In this document: piece by piece, positions 1-6,222 of the stretch
Position numbering within the stretch: position 1 is the first letter of the stretch
Layout: every line of letters starts with the position of its first letter
Assembly (NCBI GenBank): GCA_050741255.1
Contig: JBOIEQ010000173.1
Location: forward strand, 1 to 8,776
Length of the DNA stretch: 8,776 nt
DNA from: CAZXNF01 sp050741255
GTDB lineage: Bacteria; Pseudomonadota; Gammaproteobacteria; Burkholderiales; SG8-41
Direction of reading: 5' to 3'
Notes under the pieces: generated by a model
Told to the model about the DNA's origin: nothing
What the model saw: the letters and a program-made list of their open reading frames with translations, nothing else
The model's database searches: none
Translations under genes and position numbers: made by a program

Positions 1-1
1 G

Positions 2-757
2 ACCTGCACTATCTTCACGCTTGCCGCGCCGGGGCTCGCGCCTGCCCAGGCCGCCGCGCCTGCCGCCACAAAACCCGCGCCGGCCGCCGCCGAGGAAGTC
101 TCCGCGCTCATTTCGGCCGACGAGGAGGCCACGCTGTCGTCACAAATGGCGGGCCGCATCAAGCGCCTGAACGTGAACATCGGCCAGGGCTTCGGCCGCG
201 GCACGGTGCTGCTCGAATTCGACTGTCCGGAGCAGGAGGCGCGCTTCCTCGCCGCCCAATCCGAGCTCGTGGGCGCGCGCGAAACGCATACCGCCAAGCT
301 GCGCCTGCAGGGGCTCGGCGCCGCCGGCGAACTGGAAGTGACGCTGGCCGCGGCCGCGGTCGAGAAGGCGCGCGCGCAGCTCGCGGTGGCGGAAGCGCAG
401 ACGGGCTTCTGCAAGGTCACCGCGCCGTACGCCGGCCGCGTGGCGCGCCTCAAGGTCAAGGCCTACGAAACCGTGGGCGCGGGCCAGCCGCTGATGGACG
501 TGGTGAGCCAGTCGCGCCTGAAGGCGCAGTTGCTGGCGCCGGCCGCCTGGCTGGCGTGGCTGAAACCGGGCCTGCCGGTGAACATCAGGATCCGCGAGAC
601 CGGCAAGGAATATCCGGCGAAGGTCGCGCGCATCAACTCGCGGGTGGACGCCGTGAACCAGGCGATCGAAGTCGAAGTCCAGTTCGACGGCCGGGCCTCC
701 GCCGGGCTGCTGCCCGGCATGGTCGGCGTGGCGACGTTTCCCACGCGCCCACAGTAG
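2..757 (+). CDS. Periplasmic adaptor subunit, HlyD/RND efflux type (5' end outside window)
   Basis: The reading frame is open to the first base of the window, so the true start lies upstream; the internal ATG at 146 falls inside the conserved first lipoyl half-motif and is not the start. 251 residues are visible. They begin with what looks like the end of a signal peptide (TIFTLAAPGLAPAQA) and an Ala/Pro linker. The segment EEATLSSQMAGRI (about 41-53) and the first half of a lipoyl-like domain follow. Residues about 78-138 are an Ala/Glu/Arg-rich coiled-coil hairpin, TAPYAGRV (about 140-147) opens the second lipoyl half, and the rest is the beta-barrel/membrane-proximal part. Family members bridge an inner-membrane pump and a TolC-like channel in the periplasm. 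No pump or TolC gene is in view. The next gene, 106 bp downstream on the same strand, is a second adaptor, so both probably belong to one export operon. Family is clear; cargo is unknown. Confidence 0.85.
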   Translation, partial: TCTIFTLAAPGLAPAQAAAPAATKPAPAAAEEVSALISADEEATLSSQMAGRIKRLNVNIGQGFGRGTVLLEFDCPEQEARFLAAQSELVGARETHTAKLRLQGLGAAGELEVTLAAAAVEKARAQLAVAEAQTGFCKVTAPYAGRVARLKVKAYETVGAGQPLMDVVSQSRLKAQLLAPAAWLAWLKPGLPVNIRIRETGKEYPAKVARINSRVDAVNQAIEVEVQFDGRASAGLLPGMVGVATFPTRPQ

Positions 758-762
758 GGGCT

Positions 763-778
763 GCGCCCTGCTGGGCGC
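763..778 (+). terminator. Short GC hairpin after the first adaptor gene (weak terminator candidate)
   Basis: GCGCCC and GGGCGC form a perfect 6-bp stem around a TGCT loop, starting 5 nt after the stop codon at 755-757. No T-run follows, so it does not fit a standard intrinsic terminator. It may only stabilise the 3' end, or be part of the larger inverted repeat beside it. Confidence 0.25.
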
Positions 779-857
779 GTGAGGGGTGAGGCGGGAGGGG
801 TGAGGGGGTAAGCTTCACTGCCTTTTCCTCACCCCTTACTCTTCACCCCTCACCCGC
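775..857. repeat. Intergenic imperfect inverted repeat made of GGGGTGAG units
   Basis: The 27-base arms 779-805 and 827-853 are complementary at 23 of 27 positions, and the four mismatches cluster in the arm centre. Three further pairs (775-777 with 855-857) extend the stem beyond one mismatch. The loop is 21 nt (806-826). Each arm contains the unit GGGGTGAG, or its complement, twice. The repeat fills most of the 106-bp gap between the two adaptor genes and ends 6 bp before the ATG of the second. A transcript could fold into a long hairpin here. It could be a dispersed intergenic repeat of the genome, an attenuating structure, or both; no second copy is present in this window. Confidence 0.7.
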
Positions 858-863
858 TCATTC

Positions 864-2213
864 ATGAGCTCTGCACCTTCGACTACACCCGAGATCGCCC
901 TGCTCGAGCTCGAGCGCCGGCTGCGCGCCTGCCGCTCCGGGCGCGAGGCGGGCTTCGTCGCGGTCAACGACACCGCCGGGTTGCTGCGCTTCGAGCAGGC
1001 CGTGCTGCTCGAGCGCGACGCGCTGGGGCGACTGGCGGTGGCAGCGGTCTCCGGCCTCGGCGAGGCGGATGCGGCGAGCCCCTTCAGCCAGTGGCTCGCG
1101 CAGGCGGCGGAGGCCCTGCTCGCCGCCGGCACCGGGGTGCGCGCGGTCACCGCGGCTGATCTGCCGGCGGCGCTGGCCGCCGACTGGGCCGAGTTTTCCC
1201 TCCCGCACATCCTCTTCGCGCCGCTCGCGGCGGCCGACGGCAAGGTCCTCGGCGCGCTGTGGTTCGCCGCCGACCAGCCGTTCGGCGACCGCGAGCGCGG
1301 GCTCGCGCAGTGGATCGCGGAGGCCGTCGCCTTCGCGCTGTGGAGCTGGCACCGCCGGCGCTGGGAGTGGCTGGACTGGCAGCGGCTGTCCTGGCGGCGC
1401 TGGACGAAGCGCACGCGCTGGATCGTCGGCGCGGCGGTCGCGGCGGCGATCCTGTTCCCGGTGCGCCTGTCCGCGCTGGCGCCGGCGGAGATCGTGCCGG
1501 CGAAACCGCTGCCGATCGCGGCGCCGATGGACGGCGTGGTCGAGCGCATCGCGGTGACGCCCAACCAGACGGTGAAGGCCGGCGAATTGCTGCTGGTCAT
1601 CGACGACACGCAAGCGCGCAACAAGCTTGCGGTCGCGCAGAAGTCGCTGGAGATCGCGCGCGCCGACTTCGCCCGCGCCACCAACAAGGCCTTCAGCGAC
1701 GATGCGAGCAAGGCGGAGGTGCTGATCCTCGATGCGCGGGTGAAGGAACGCGCGGCGGAAGTCGCTTACCTCACTGAACTCGTCGAACGCTGCCGCATCA
1801 CCGCGCCGGCGGACGGCATCGCGATCTTCGCGGACGCCGACGAGTGGCGCGGCCGCCCCGTGCAGACCGGCGAGCGTGTCATGACCGTGGCTGATCCGAA
1901 GGCGGTGCTGGTGTCCGTGTTCCTGTCGCCGGACGACGCGATCCAGCTCGAAACCGGCGGGCGGGTGAAGCTCTTTCTCAATGCGAAGCCGCTGTCGTCG
2001 TTCTCGGGCCGCATCGTGCAGACGAGCTACGACACGATGTCCACCCCGGACGGCGCGCCGGCCTACCTGATCAAGGCGAGGCTCGACGTCGACGAGGATC
2101 CGCCGCGCATCGGCCTCAAGGGCACGGCCAAGGTTTACGGCGGCTGGGTGCCGCTGTCGTACTACCTGCTGCGGCGGCCGCTGGGATTCCTGCGGCGGGC
2201 CGTCGGGATCTAG
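864..2213 (+). CDS. Membrane-anchored HlyD-like adaptor with N-terminal GAF-like domain
   Basis: This 449-residue protein has a composite architecture. Residues about 10-158 look like a cytoplasmic GAF-like domain (RFEQAVLLERD at 42-52, HILFAPLAAADGKVLGALWF at 115-134). Residues 160-186 are strikingly Trp/Arg-rich (8 Trp, 8 Arg). One transmembrane helix lies at about 187-200. In the periplasm, a lipoyl-type half-motif APMDGVVERIAV (220-231) is followed by a short coiled coil (about 248-308), a second lipoyl half starting ITAPADG (312-318) and a beta domain. A basic, Leu/Tyr-rich tail (430-449) may touch the membrane. This layout is known among HlyD-family adaptors that lie beside a second adaptor and sometimes an M50 peptidase; none of the latter is visible. 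ATG 864 is the first possible start after the in-frame stop at 801-803. It has no recognisable Shine-Dalgarno sequence. The ligand of the GAF-like domain, and whether it gates export, are unknown. Confidence 0.85.
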   Translation: MSSAPSTTPEIALLELERRLRACRSGREAGFVAVNDTAGLLRFEQAVLLERDALGRLAVAAVSGLGEADAASPFSQWLAQAAEALLAAGTGVRAVTAADLPAALAADWAEFSLPHILFAPLAAADGKVLGALWFAADQPFGDRERGLAQWIAEAVAFALWSWHRRRWEWLDWQRLSWRRWTKRTRWIVGAAVAAAILFPVRLSALAPAEIVPAKPLPIAAPMDGVVERIAVTPNQTVKAGELLLVIDDTQARNKLAVAQKSLEIARADFARATNKAFSDDASKAEVLILDARVKERAAEVAYLTELVERCRITAPADGIAIFADADEWRGRPVQTGERVMTVADPKAVLVSVFLSPDDAIQLETGGRVKLFLNAKPLSSFSGRIVQTSYDTMSTPDGAPAYLIKARLDVDEDPPRIGLKGTAKVYGGWVPLSYYLLRRPLGFLRRAVGI

Positions 2214-2217
2214 AACG

Positions 2218-3570
2218 TCAGCCTGCCCGCAGCAGGTCCAGCAGCGTGCGCGCGGAAGGCAACTGTTCCAGCGTCGCGACGTGTCCGATGACCTTTTCGA
2301 TCCCGGCGTCCGGCAGCCGCCCCCGCGCGTAGGTCCGGAACTTGTCCTCGATCTGGCGCCGCGACAACGGGTTTTCCGGCGCGCCGAGCGGATGTTCGCA
2401 GCGCGCGGAGAATTTCGCGCCATCCGTCATCTCCGCTTCCACGATTGCCGTCACGCCGGTCAGCGCGGGATCGCACACGCACTCCACGGTCTCGACCGCG
2501 AAGCGCGCGAGCGCCGGGTCGGCGTAGCGCGCCGGTTCGAACTGGTCGAGCGTCAGCGCGCGGTCGTGCAATACGGCGGCCGCGGCGTAGTGCGACGAGA
2601 GCATCGCCTCGAACTTGCCCTGGTAGCGCGGGAAAATGGCGTGCATGTCGAATACCGTCTTGCCGGTGATGACGCGGAGCTTACGCACGGCTGTCACCGG
2701 AACAGCGTTCTTCTCCACCAGCGCGACCAGCGCCGTGATCACGCCCTGGATGGTGGCGGCCGATGGCCACAGGCGCAGCGCGATCTGCTCCAGTTCCCAG
2801 CGCTCGCCCAGTCCTTCCACGGCCCGTTCCGGGCGCGAGCCCTCCGCGTAGGCCTGATACAGGCCGCCGTCCTTCACGGTGAGGAAATCGCGCGGCGCGA
2901 CGAAGTCCTGTTGCGCGAGCAGCGCCGCCATCAGTCCGGACAGCCCGCCGCGGATCTGGTGGAACTTCACCATGGGCGTGCCCCAGGCGCCGTAGGTGCC
3001 GGCGGCTTGGCTGCCGGCGAGACCGAACGCGCGGCTCATCTTGTCCGCGTCGAGGCCGAGCAGGCGGCCCACCGCCGCCGCCGCGCCGAACGGCCCGAGG
3101 ATGCCGGGCGCGTGCCAGCCGCGCGCGCGGAAGGACTTGAAATCAAAGCCGAGGCCCACGCGCGTGGTGATCTCGCTGCCGGCCGCGAGCGCGGCGAGCA
3201 GGTCCCCGCCGCTGGCGCCATCGCGTTCCGCAATCGCCAGCGCAGGCGGCACGACCGAGGGCGTCACGTGCGTCATCACCGGGCGGTAGGCGTCGCTCAT
3301 GGTGACGGCGGCGATGAGGAAGCCGTTCAGCAGCGTCGCGCCGGTGAGCGAGGCATGGTCGCCGCCGATGATGCTGCTTTCGCGCGACTGCGCCATCGCC
3401 TGCGCGAAGGCCGTCACTTGCGGCGTTTCCTCGCCGCGATGCCCCGCGAACGCGCACGCGAGCGCGTCGAGCAGCAGTGTCTTGGTGTGTTCGCGCGCGG
3501 CAGGCGCGATGCGGTCGCAGGTGAGGGTGGCGGCGAACTGCGCGAGCGTCTGGGTGACTTCCTGTGTCAT
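2218..3570 (-). CDS. MmgE/PrpD family protein
   Basis: The 450 residues match the usual family length of about 450-460. The family includes 2-methylcitrate dehydratase (PrpD), cis-aconitate decarboxylase and many uncharacterised catabolic enzymes, all cytosolic. Recognisable segments are LLNGFLIAAV (80-89), a His in THVTPSVVPPALAIAE (H101), GWHAPGILGPFGAAAAVGRL (151-170), and K202/H204 before a Gly/Ala-rich helix. The signature normally reading like DFDDT...HPS is altered to MSDAY...HVTPS, so the substrate probably differs from methylcitrate or cis-aconitate. The ATG at 3570 was chosen because the protein then starts at the normal family N-terminus; the frame stays open upstream to 3957, across the divergent gene. 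GGAA lies 8 nt before the ATG, a weak ribosome site. It is divergent from the enolase-like gene with a shared 108-bp control region. Its stop is 4 bp from the stop of the converging adaptor gene. Confidence 0.88.
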   Translation of the reverse strand: MTQEVTQTLAQFAATLTCDRIAPAAREHTKTLLLDALACAFAGHRGEETPQVTAFAQAMAQSRESSIIGGDHASLTGATLLNGFLIAAVTMSDAYRPVMTHVTPSVVPPALAIAERDGASGGDLLAALAAGSEITTRVGLGFDFKSFRARGWHAPGILGPFGAAAAVGRLLGLDADKMSRAFGLAGSQAAGTYGAWGTPMVKFHQIRGGLSGLMAALLAQQDFVAPRDFLTVKDGGLYQAYAEGSRPERAVEGLGERWELEQIALRLWPSAATIQGVITALVALVEKNAVPVTAVRKLRVITGKTVFDMHAIFPRYQGKFEAMLSSHYAAAAVLHDRALTLDQFEPARYADPALARFAVETVECVCDPALTGVTAIVEAEMTDGAKFSARCEHPLGAPENPLSRRQIEDKFRTYARGRLPDAGIEKVIGHVATLEQLPSARTLLDLLRAG

Positions 3571-3594
3571 GAATCCGGTTCCGGTATCGAAGGG

Positions 3595-3615
3595 GCGGAG
3601 TCTAAACCACTCCGC
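3595..3615. promoter_or_regulatory. Operator-like perfect dyad in a divergent control region
   Basis: GCGGAGT (3595-3601) and ACTCCGC (3609-3615) are perfect inverted repeats separated by 7 bp (CTAAACC), giving a 21-bp dyad. It lies in the 108-bp gap between the divergent MmgE/PrpD (start 3570) and enolase-like (start 3679) genes, 24 bp before the former and 63 bp before the latter. Size and position suit a dimeric regulator controlling both sides, but no regulator gene is in the window. I see no convincing -35/-10 pair on either strand; TATCCT at 3633-3638 is the best -10 resemblance for the plus-strand unit. A small mRNA hairpin in the minus-strand leader is the alternative. Confidence 0.45.
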
Positions 3616-3678
3616 GCCGCCGGCTTCCACGCTATCCTGCGCCTTCCGCCGTGATGCCGACGGTTGACGAGAGCGACC

Positions 3679-4794
3679 ATGCCTATCATCACCGCGATCG
3701 AAGCGCACCACATCCGCGTCCCCTTCGACATGGGCGCGCCGCCGACGGTCTTCGCCGGGATGGCGTGGACAGCGATCGACAGCCTGTTCGTGCGGGTGGT
3801 CACCGACGACGGGCGCGAAGGCTGGGGCGAGGGGTGGGGCCATGCCGCTTGCGCGGCGACGCAAACCGCGCTGGAGACGATGGTCGGGCCGGCATGCCTG
3901 GGCGCGGACGCCGCCGACGTGAGCGGCCTCCACACGCGCATGGCGCAGCGCTTCCATATCTCGGGGCGCGGCGGACCGGTGACCTATGCTCTGTCCGCCA
4001 TCGACATCGCGCTATGGGACCTCGCGGCGCAGCGCGCGAACCTGCCGCTTTATCGACTGCTCGGCGGCGCGCCCTGCGATGGCCTCGACGCCTACGCCAG
4101 CCTGCTGCGCTACGGCGCGGCGGACGCGGTGGCGGCTGCGATCAGCCGTGCGAAGGCGCGCGGTTACCGGGAAGTGAAGTTGCACGAAATCGATCTCGAC
4201 GTCGTGCGTGCAGCGCGGGCGGCGGGCGGCGATGCGCTGCGGCTGACGCTCGACACCAATTGTCCGTGGAGCGTGGAGGAAGCGATTGCGAAGGCGCGGG
4301 CGCTCGCCGGCTGCAATCTCGCGTGGCTGGAAGAACCGGTGTGGCCACCCGAGGATCACGCCGGACTCGCGCGGGTCCGGCGTGAAGGCGGCATCCCGGT
4401 CGCCGCGGGCGAGAATGTCGTCAGCGCGGTCGAGTTCACGCAGTTGTTCGAGGCAGGGTCCGTGGACGTCGCGCAGCCCAGCGTGATCAAGCTGGGCGGC
4501 ATCACCCCGGTGATCGACGCCGCGCGGCGCGCGGCGCGGGCCGGCGTGACCTACGTGCCGCATTGCGCTTATTTTGGCCCGGGTTACCTGGCGTCGCTGC
4601 ATCTGGGTGCCGCGCTGGCGCCCACCGCTGGTTTCGAACGCCTGTACCTGGATCTGGAGGCGAGTCCGTACGGCGCGGCAGTGGAAGCGCAGGCGGGTCG
4701 CGTCTCCGTCCCGCAGGGCGCCGGGCTGGGCGTGGCGCCCGACACCGGCGTCATCGACCGCTATCGCGTGGGCAAGGCCGTGCTGCTGCGATAA
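3679..4794 (+). CDS. Mandelate racemase/muconate lactonizing enzyme family protein (enolase superfamily)
   Basis: The 371-residue protein has the usual family length: an N-terminal capping domain and a (beta/alpha)-barrel. These cytosolic enzymes remove a proton alpha to a carboxylate, giving epimerisation, dehydration or cycloisomerisation. Metal ligands are present: D192 (LTLDTN), E218 (LEEP) and E245 (AAGENV). H295 (VPHCAY) matches the general-base histidine of mandelate racemase. Two positions are unusual: the second Lys of the KxK motif is His (K167-L-H169), and the Asp partner of the catalytic His is Ser (S268 in AQPSVIKLGGIT), while the S268-H295 spacing of 27 equals D270-H297 in mandelate racemase. 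ATG 3679 is preferred over the in-frame TTG at 3664 because GAGAG (3669-3673) lies 5 nt upstream of it. It is followed after 26 bp by the reductase gene, presumably one transcript. Family certain, substrate unknown. Confidence 0.9.
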   Translation: MPIITAIEAHHIRVPFDMGAPPTVFAGMAWTAIDSLFVRVVTDDGREGWGEGWGHAACAATQTALETMVGPACLGADAADVSGLHTRMAQRFHISGRGGPVTYALSAIDIALWDLAAQRANLPLYRLLGGAPCDGLDAYASLLRYGAADAVAAAISRAKARGYREVKLHEIDLDVVRAARAAGGDALRLTLDTNCPWSVEEAIAKARALAGCNLAWLEEPVWPPEDHAGLARVRREGGIPVAAGENVVSAVEFTQLFEAGSVDVAQPSVIKLGGITPVIDAARRAARAGVTYVPHCAYFGPGYLASLHLGAALAPTAGFERLYLDLEASPYGAAVEAQAGRVSVPQGAGLGVAPDTGVIDRYRVGKAVLLR

Positions 4795-4820
4795 TCGCTT
4801 TTCTTTACGCAGGAACGGTC

Positions 4821-5750
4821 ATGAAAATCGCGGTGATGGGTTCCGGCGGCGTCGGCGGCTTTTTCGGCGGCCGGCTCGCACATATCGGCTGTGACGTGCA
4901 CTTCGTTGCGCGCGGCGGCCATTTGCGCGCCATGCGCCAGCACGGGCTGACAATCCAGAACGCGGCACAGGGCAACCTGCACGTGGCCAAAGTGAATGTC
5001 ACCGACGATCCCGCGAAAATCGGCCGCGCGGATCTCGTCATCATTGCGGTGAAGCTGAAGGACACCGACAGCGCCGCGGAAGCGGTGAAGCCCATCGTCG
5101 GCCCCGACACCACGGTGCTGTCGCTGCAGAACGGCGTGATCAAGGACGACATCCTGCGCTGCCACTTCGCCGGCGACCAGATCCTGGGCGGCGTCGCGTA
5201 CGTGGCCACGCATGTCGCGCGCCCCGGCGTGATCGAGCAGGTGGGCACGATGCAGCGGCTGGTGTTCGGCGAGTACGACGGCACGCGCACGCTGCGGGTG
5301 GAATGGCTGCTCGATGCGCTGACGCGCGCGGGCGTGCAGGCGGAGGTCAGTACCGATATCCGGCGCACACTGTGGGAGAAGTACACCTTCCTGGTCGGCC
5401 TCTCCGGCACGACGGCCACGATGCGCTCGACGATCGGGCCCATCCGCGCAAACCCGCAAACCCGCGCCTTCCTGCACGACCTCATGAAGGAGGTGGTGGC
5501 GGTCGGCCGCGCGCACGGCGTGGCGCTGCCGGCGGACTATGCCGACGATCGTCTGAAATTTGCCGACACCGTGCCCGCCACCATGACCTCGTCCATGCAC
5601 CACGACCTCGAGCGCGGCAACGCGCTGGAAGCCGAATGGCTGTCGGGCGGGGTGGTGACGCTGGGCAAGGCGGTCAATGTGCCGACACCGGCCAATCGCG
5701 CGGTGTGGGACGTGTTGGCCCTGCACGCCAACGGGCGGCCAAGTCCTTGA
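4821..5750 (+). CDS. 2-dehydropantoate 2-reductase (ketopantoate reductase) family protein
   Basis: The 309-residue protein has an N-terminal Rossmann fold with the dinucleotide motif GSGGVGG (7-13). N104 lies in the conserved SLQNG, the catalytic Lys is K187 in LWEKYTF, and the substrate-binding Glu is E270 in LEAEWLSG. All are features of the PanE/ApbA family, NAD(P)H-dependent reductases of 2-oxo acids in the cytosol. The ATG at 4821 has AGGA at 4811-4814, spaced 6 nt. It is the second gene of a unit with the mandelate racemase-like gene. That catabolic setting suggests it may act on a 2-oxo or hydroxy acid other than ketopantoate, because many bacteria carry several such paralogues; I therefore give no gene symbol. 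No missing active-site residue was seen. The frame is open upstream to 4563, but that part overlaps the preceding gene out of frame. Confidence 0.9.
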   Translation: MKIAVMGSGGVGGFFGGRLAHIGCDVHFVARGGHLRAMRQHGLTIQNAAQGNLHVAKVNVTDDPAKIGRADLVIIAVKLKDTDSAAEAVKPIVGPDTTVLSLQNGVIKDDILRCHFAGDQILGGVAYVATHVARPGVIEQVGTMQRLVFGEYDGTRTLRVEWLLDALTRAGVQAEVSTDIRRTLWEKYTFLVGLSGTTATMRSTIGPIRANPQTRAFLHDLMKEVVAVGRAHGVALPADYADDRLKFADTVPATMTSSMHHDLERGNALEAEWLSGGVVTLGKAVNVPTPANRAVWDVLALHANGRPSP

Positions 5751-5756
5751 AATCGT

Positions 5757-5813
5757 GGTCCCCTGTTTCGCGGGGAACCCCGCCGCCGGCAACCCAATAT
5801 ATCGGTGGCGGCG
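5757..5813 (+). terminator. Two adjacent stem-loops after the reductase gene (possible transcript end)
   Basis: The first stem pairs GGTCCCC (5757-5763) with GGGGAACC (5772-5779) with one bulged base, starting 6 nt after the stop codon. The second pairs CGCCGCC (5781-5787) with GGCGGCG (5807-5813) perfectly, and ACC/GGT (5792-5794/5804-5806) can continue it across a bulge. Neither is followed by a T-run, so intrinsic termination is uncertain. They mark the end of the GC-rich enzyme unit before base composition falls. Confidence 0.35.
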
Positions 5814-5831
5814 CAACGGGAATCTTTGGCA

Positions 5832-5944
5832 TGATGGCGCATAACATTGATTCCCAGAGTTTTTCGAAGTGTGCACTATCTGGTTGGCCGTATCCCGGTT
5901 TCCGGTTGGCCGTATCGTTGCCAGCGAAATCAAGTTAGCCATCA
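5832..5944. repeat. attC-like bulged inverted repeat upstream of the small genes
   Basis: The left side reads TGATGGC, then GCA, TAAC, A, TTGATT (5832-5852). The right side AATCAAGTTAGCCATCA (5928-5944) is the exact complement of the left side once GCA (5839-5841) and A (5846) are bulged out, giving 17 base pairs closing a 113-nt element. The size range, AAC...GTT outer boxes and extrahelical bases on one strand recall integron attC sites. Against this, the outer boxes each miss one consensus position (GCATAAC for RYYYAAC, GTTAGCC for GTTRRRY), and the inner L boxes are not clear. A MITE-like or regulatory palindrome is the alternative. Confidence 0.4.
5882..5916 (+). repeat. 13-bp perfect direct repeat, period 22
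   Basis: GGTTGGCCGTATC occurs at 5882-5894 and again at 5904-5916, inside the loop of the larger inverted repeat and 45 bp before the first small gene. The period of 22 bp is about two helical turns and is not a multiple of three, which argues against a coding origin. It could be a paired protein-binding site or a small duplication. Confidence 0.6.
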
Positions 5945-5961
5945 CAAGTCGGGTGGTAGCG

Positions 5962-6186
5962 ATGAAGGACGCATACGAGAAATGGGACGCGCTTTGCAAG
6001 GAGTTTGAAATCGCTCGCGACGCGCACAATGCTGCATATATAGCTGTAACTCAGGGTTTCGCCCGGGTCGCAAAAGGAACTGGCGGGAATCCGACTGAAC
6101 AAGAGTTGGATGTCTACGAAGAAACCTCGAAGAATCTTGACGAGATAAAGCGGCTAATGGACGAGTTCGTGAAAGCAAACACGTAA
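5962..6186 (+). CDS. Small unrecognised protein, 74 residues, helical
   Basis: I do not recognise this gene. The product is a soluble, charged, Ala/Glu/Lys-rich protein without signal peptide or membrane segment. Two predicted helices (about 2-36 and 45-73) are separated by a Gly-Asn-Pro turn (KGTGGNPTEQEL, 38-49), suggesting a helical hairpin. ATG 5962 is preferred because GGGTGG (5951-5956) lies 5 nt upstream. The frame can extend to a GTG at 5869, but that extension runs through repeat DNA with a different composition. Codon use includes ATA, GTA and CTA, unlike the neighbouring GC-rich genes. It is followed by a second unknown small gene after 36 bp, probably cotranscribed. A coding role is supported by a clean helical pattern and the downstream gene's good ribosome site, not by any known family. 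Confidence 0.6.
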   Translation: MKDAYEKWDALCKEFEIARDAHNAAYIAVTQGFARVAKGTGGNPTEQELDVYEETSKNLDEIKRLMDEFVKANT

Positions 6187-6222
6187 CCGCCCCAACGGGC
6201 TGCCATGGCGTAAGGAATTCGC

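Noticed and set aside
858..2423. Long minus-strand open frame (521 codons) opposite the GAF-adaptor gene
   Set aside because: It is antisense to a well-supported gene, rich in Arg/Ala/Gly as expected from GC-rich shadow frames, and has no recognisable domain.
2281..3654. Plus-strand open frame of 457 codons opposite the MmgE/PrpD gene
   Set aside because: Antisense to a family member of normal length; the composition is Arg/Ala/Gly/His-rich and shows no motifs.
3571..3957. N-terminal extension of the MmgE/PrpD frame
   Set aside because: It overlaps the divergent enolase-like gene and the control region, and family proteins begin near the Met at 3570.
4563..4820. Upstream extension of the reductase frame
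   Set aside because: It overlaps the preceding gene in another frame, and the Rossmann fold starts directly at the ATG at 4821 with a good SD.
4761..6029. Minus-strand open frame of 422 codons opposite the reductase gene
   Set aside because: It mirrors a protein with all its family motifs and runs across intergenic DNA; no domain was recognised.
6187..6222. Possible attC or terminator between the two small genes
   Set aside because: Only a 4-bp stem (GCCC-CAAC-GGGC at 6189-6200) is present; the 36-bp gap is too short for an attC and has no T-run.
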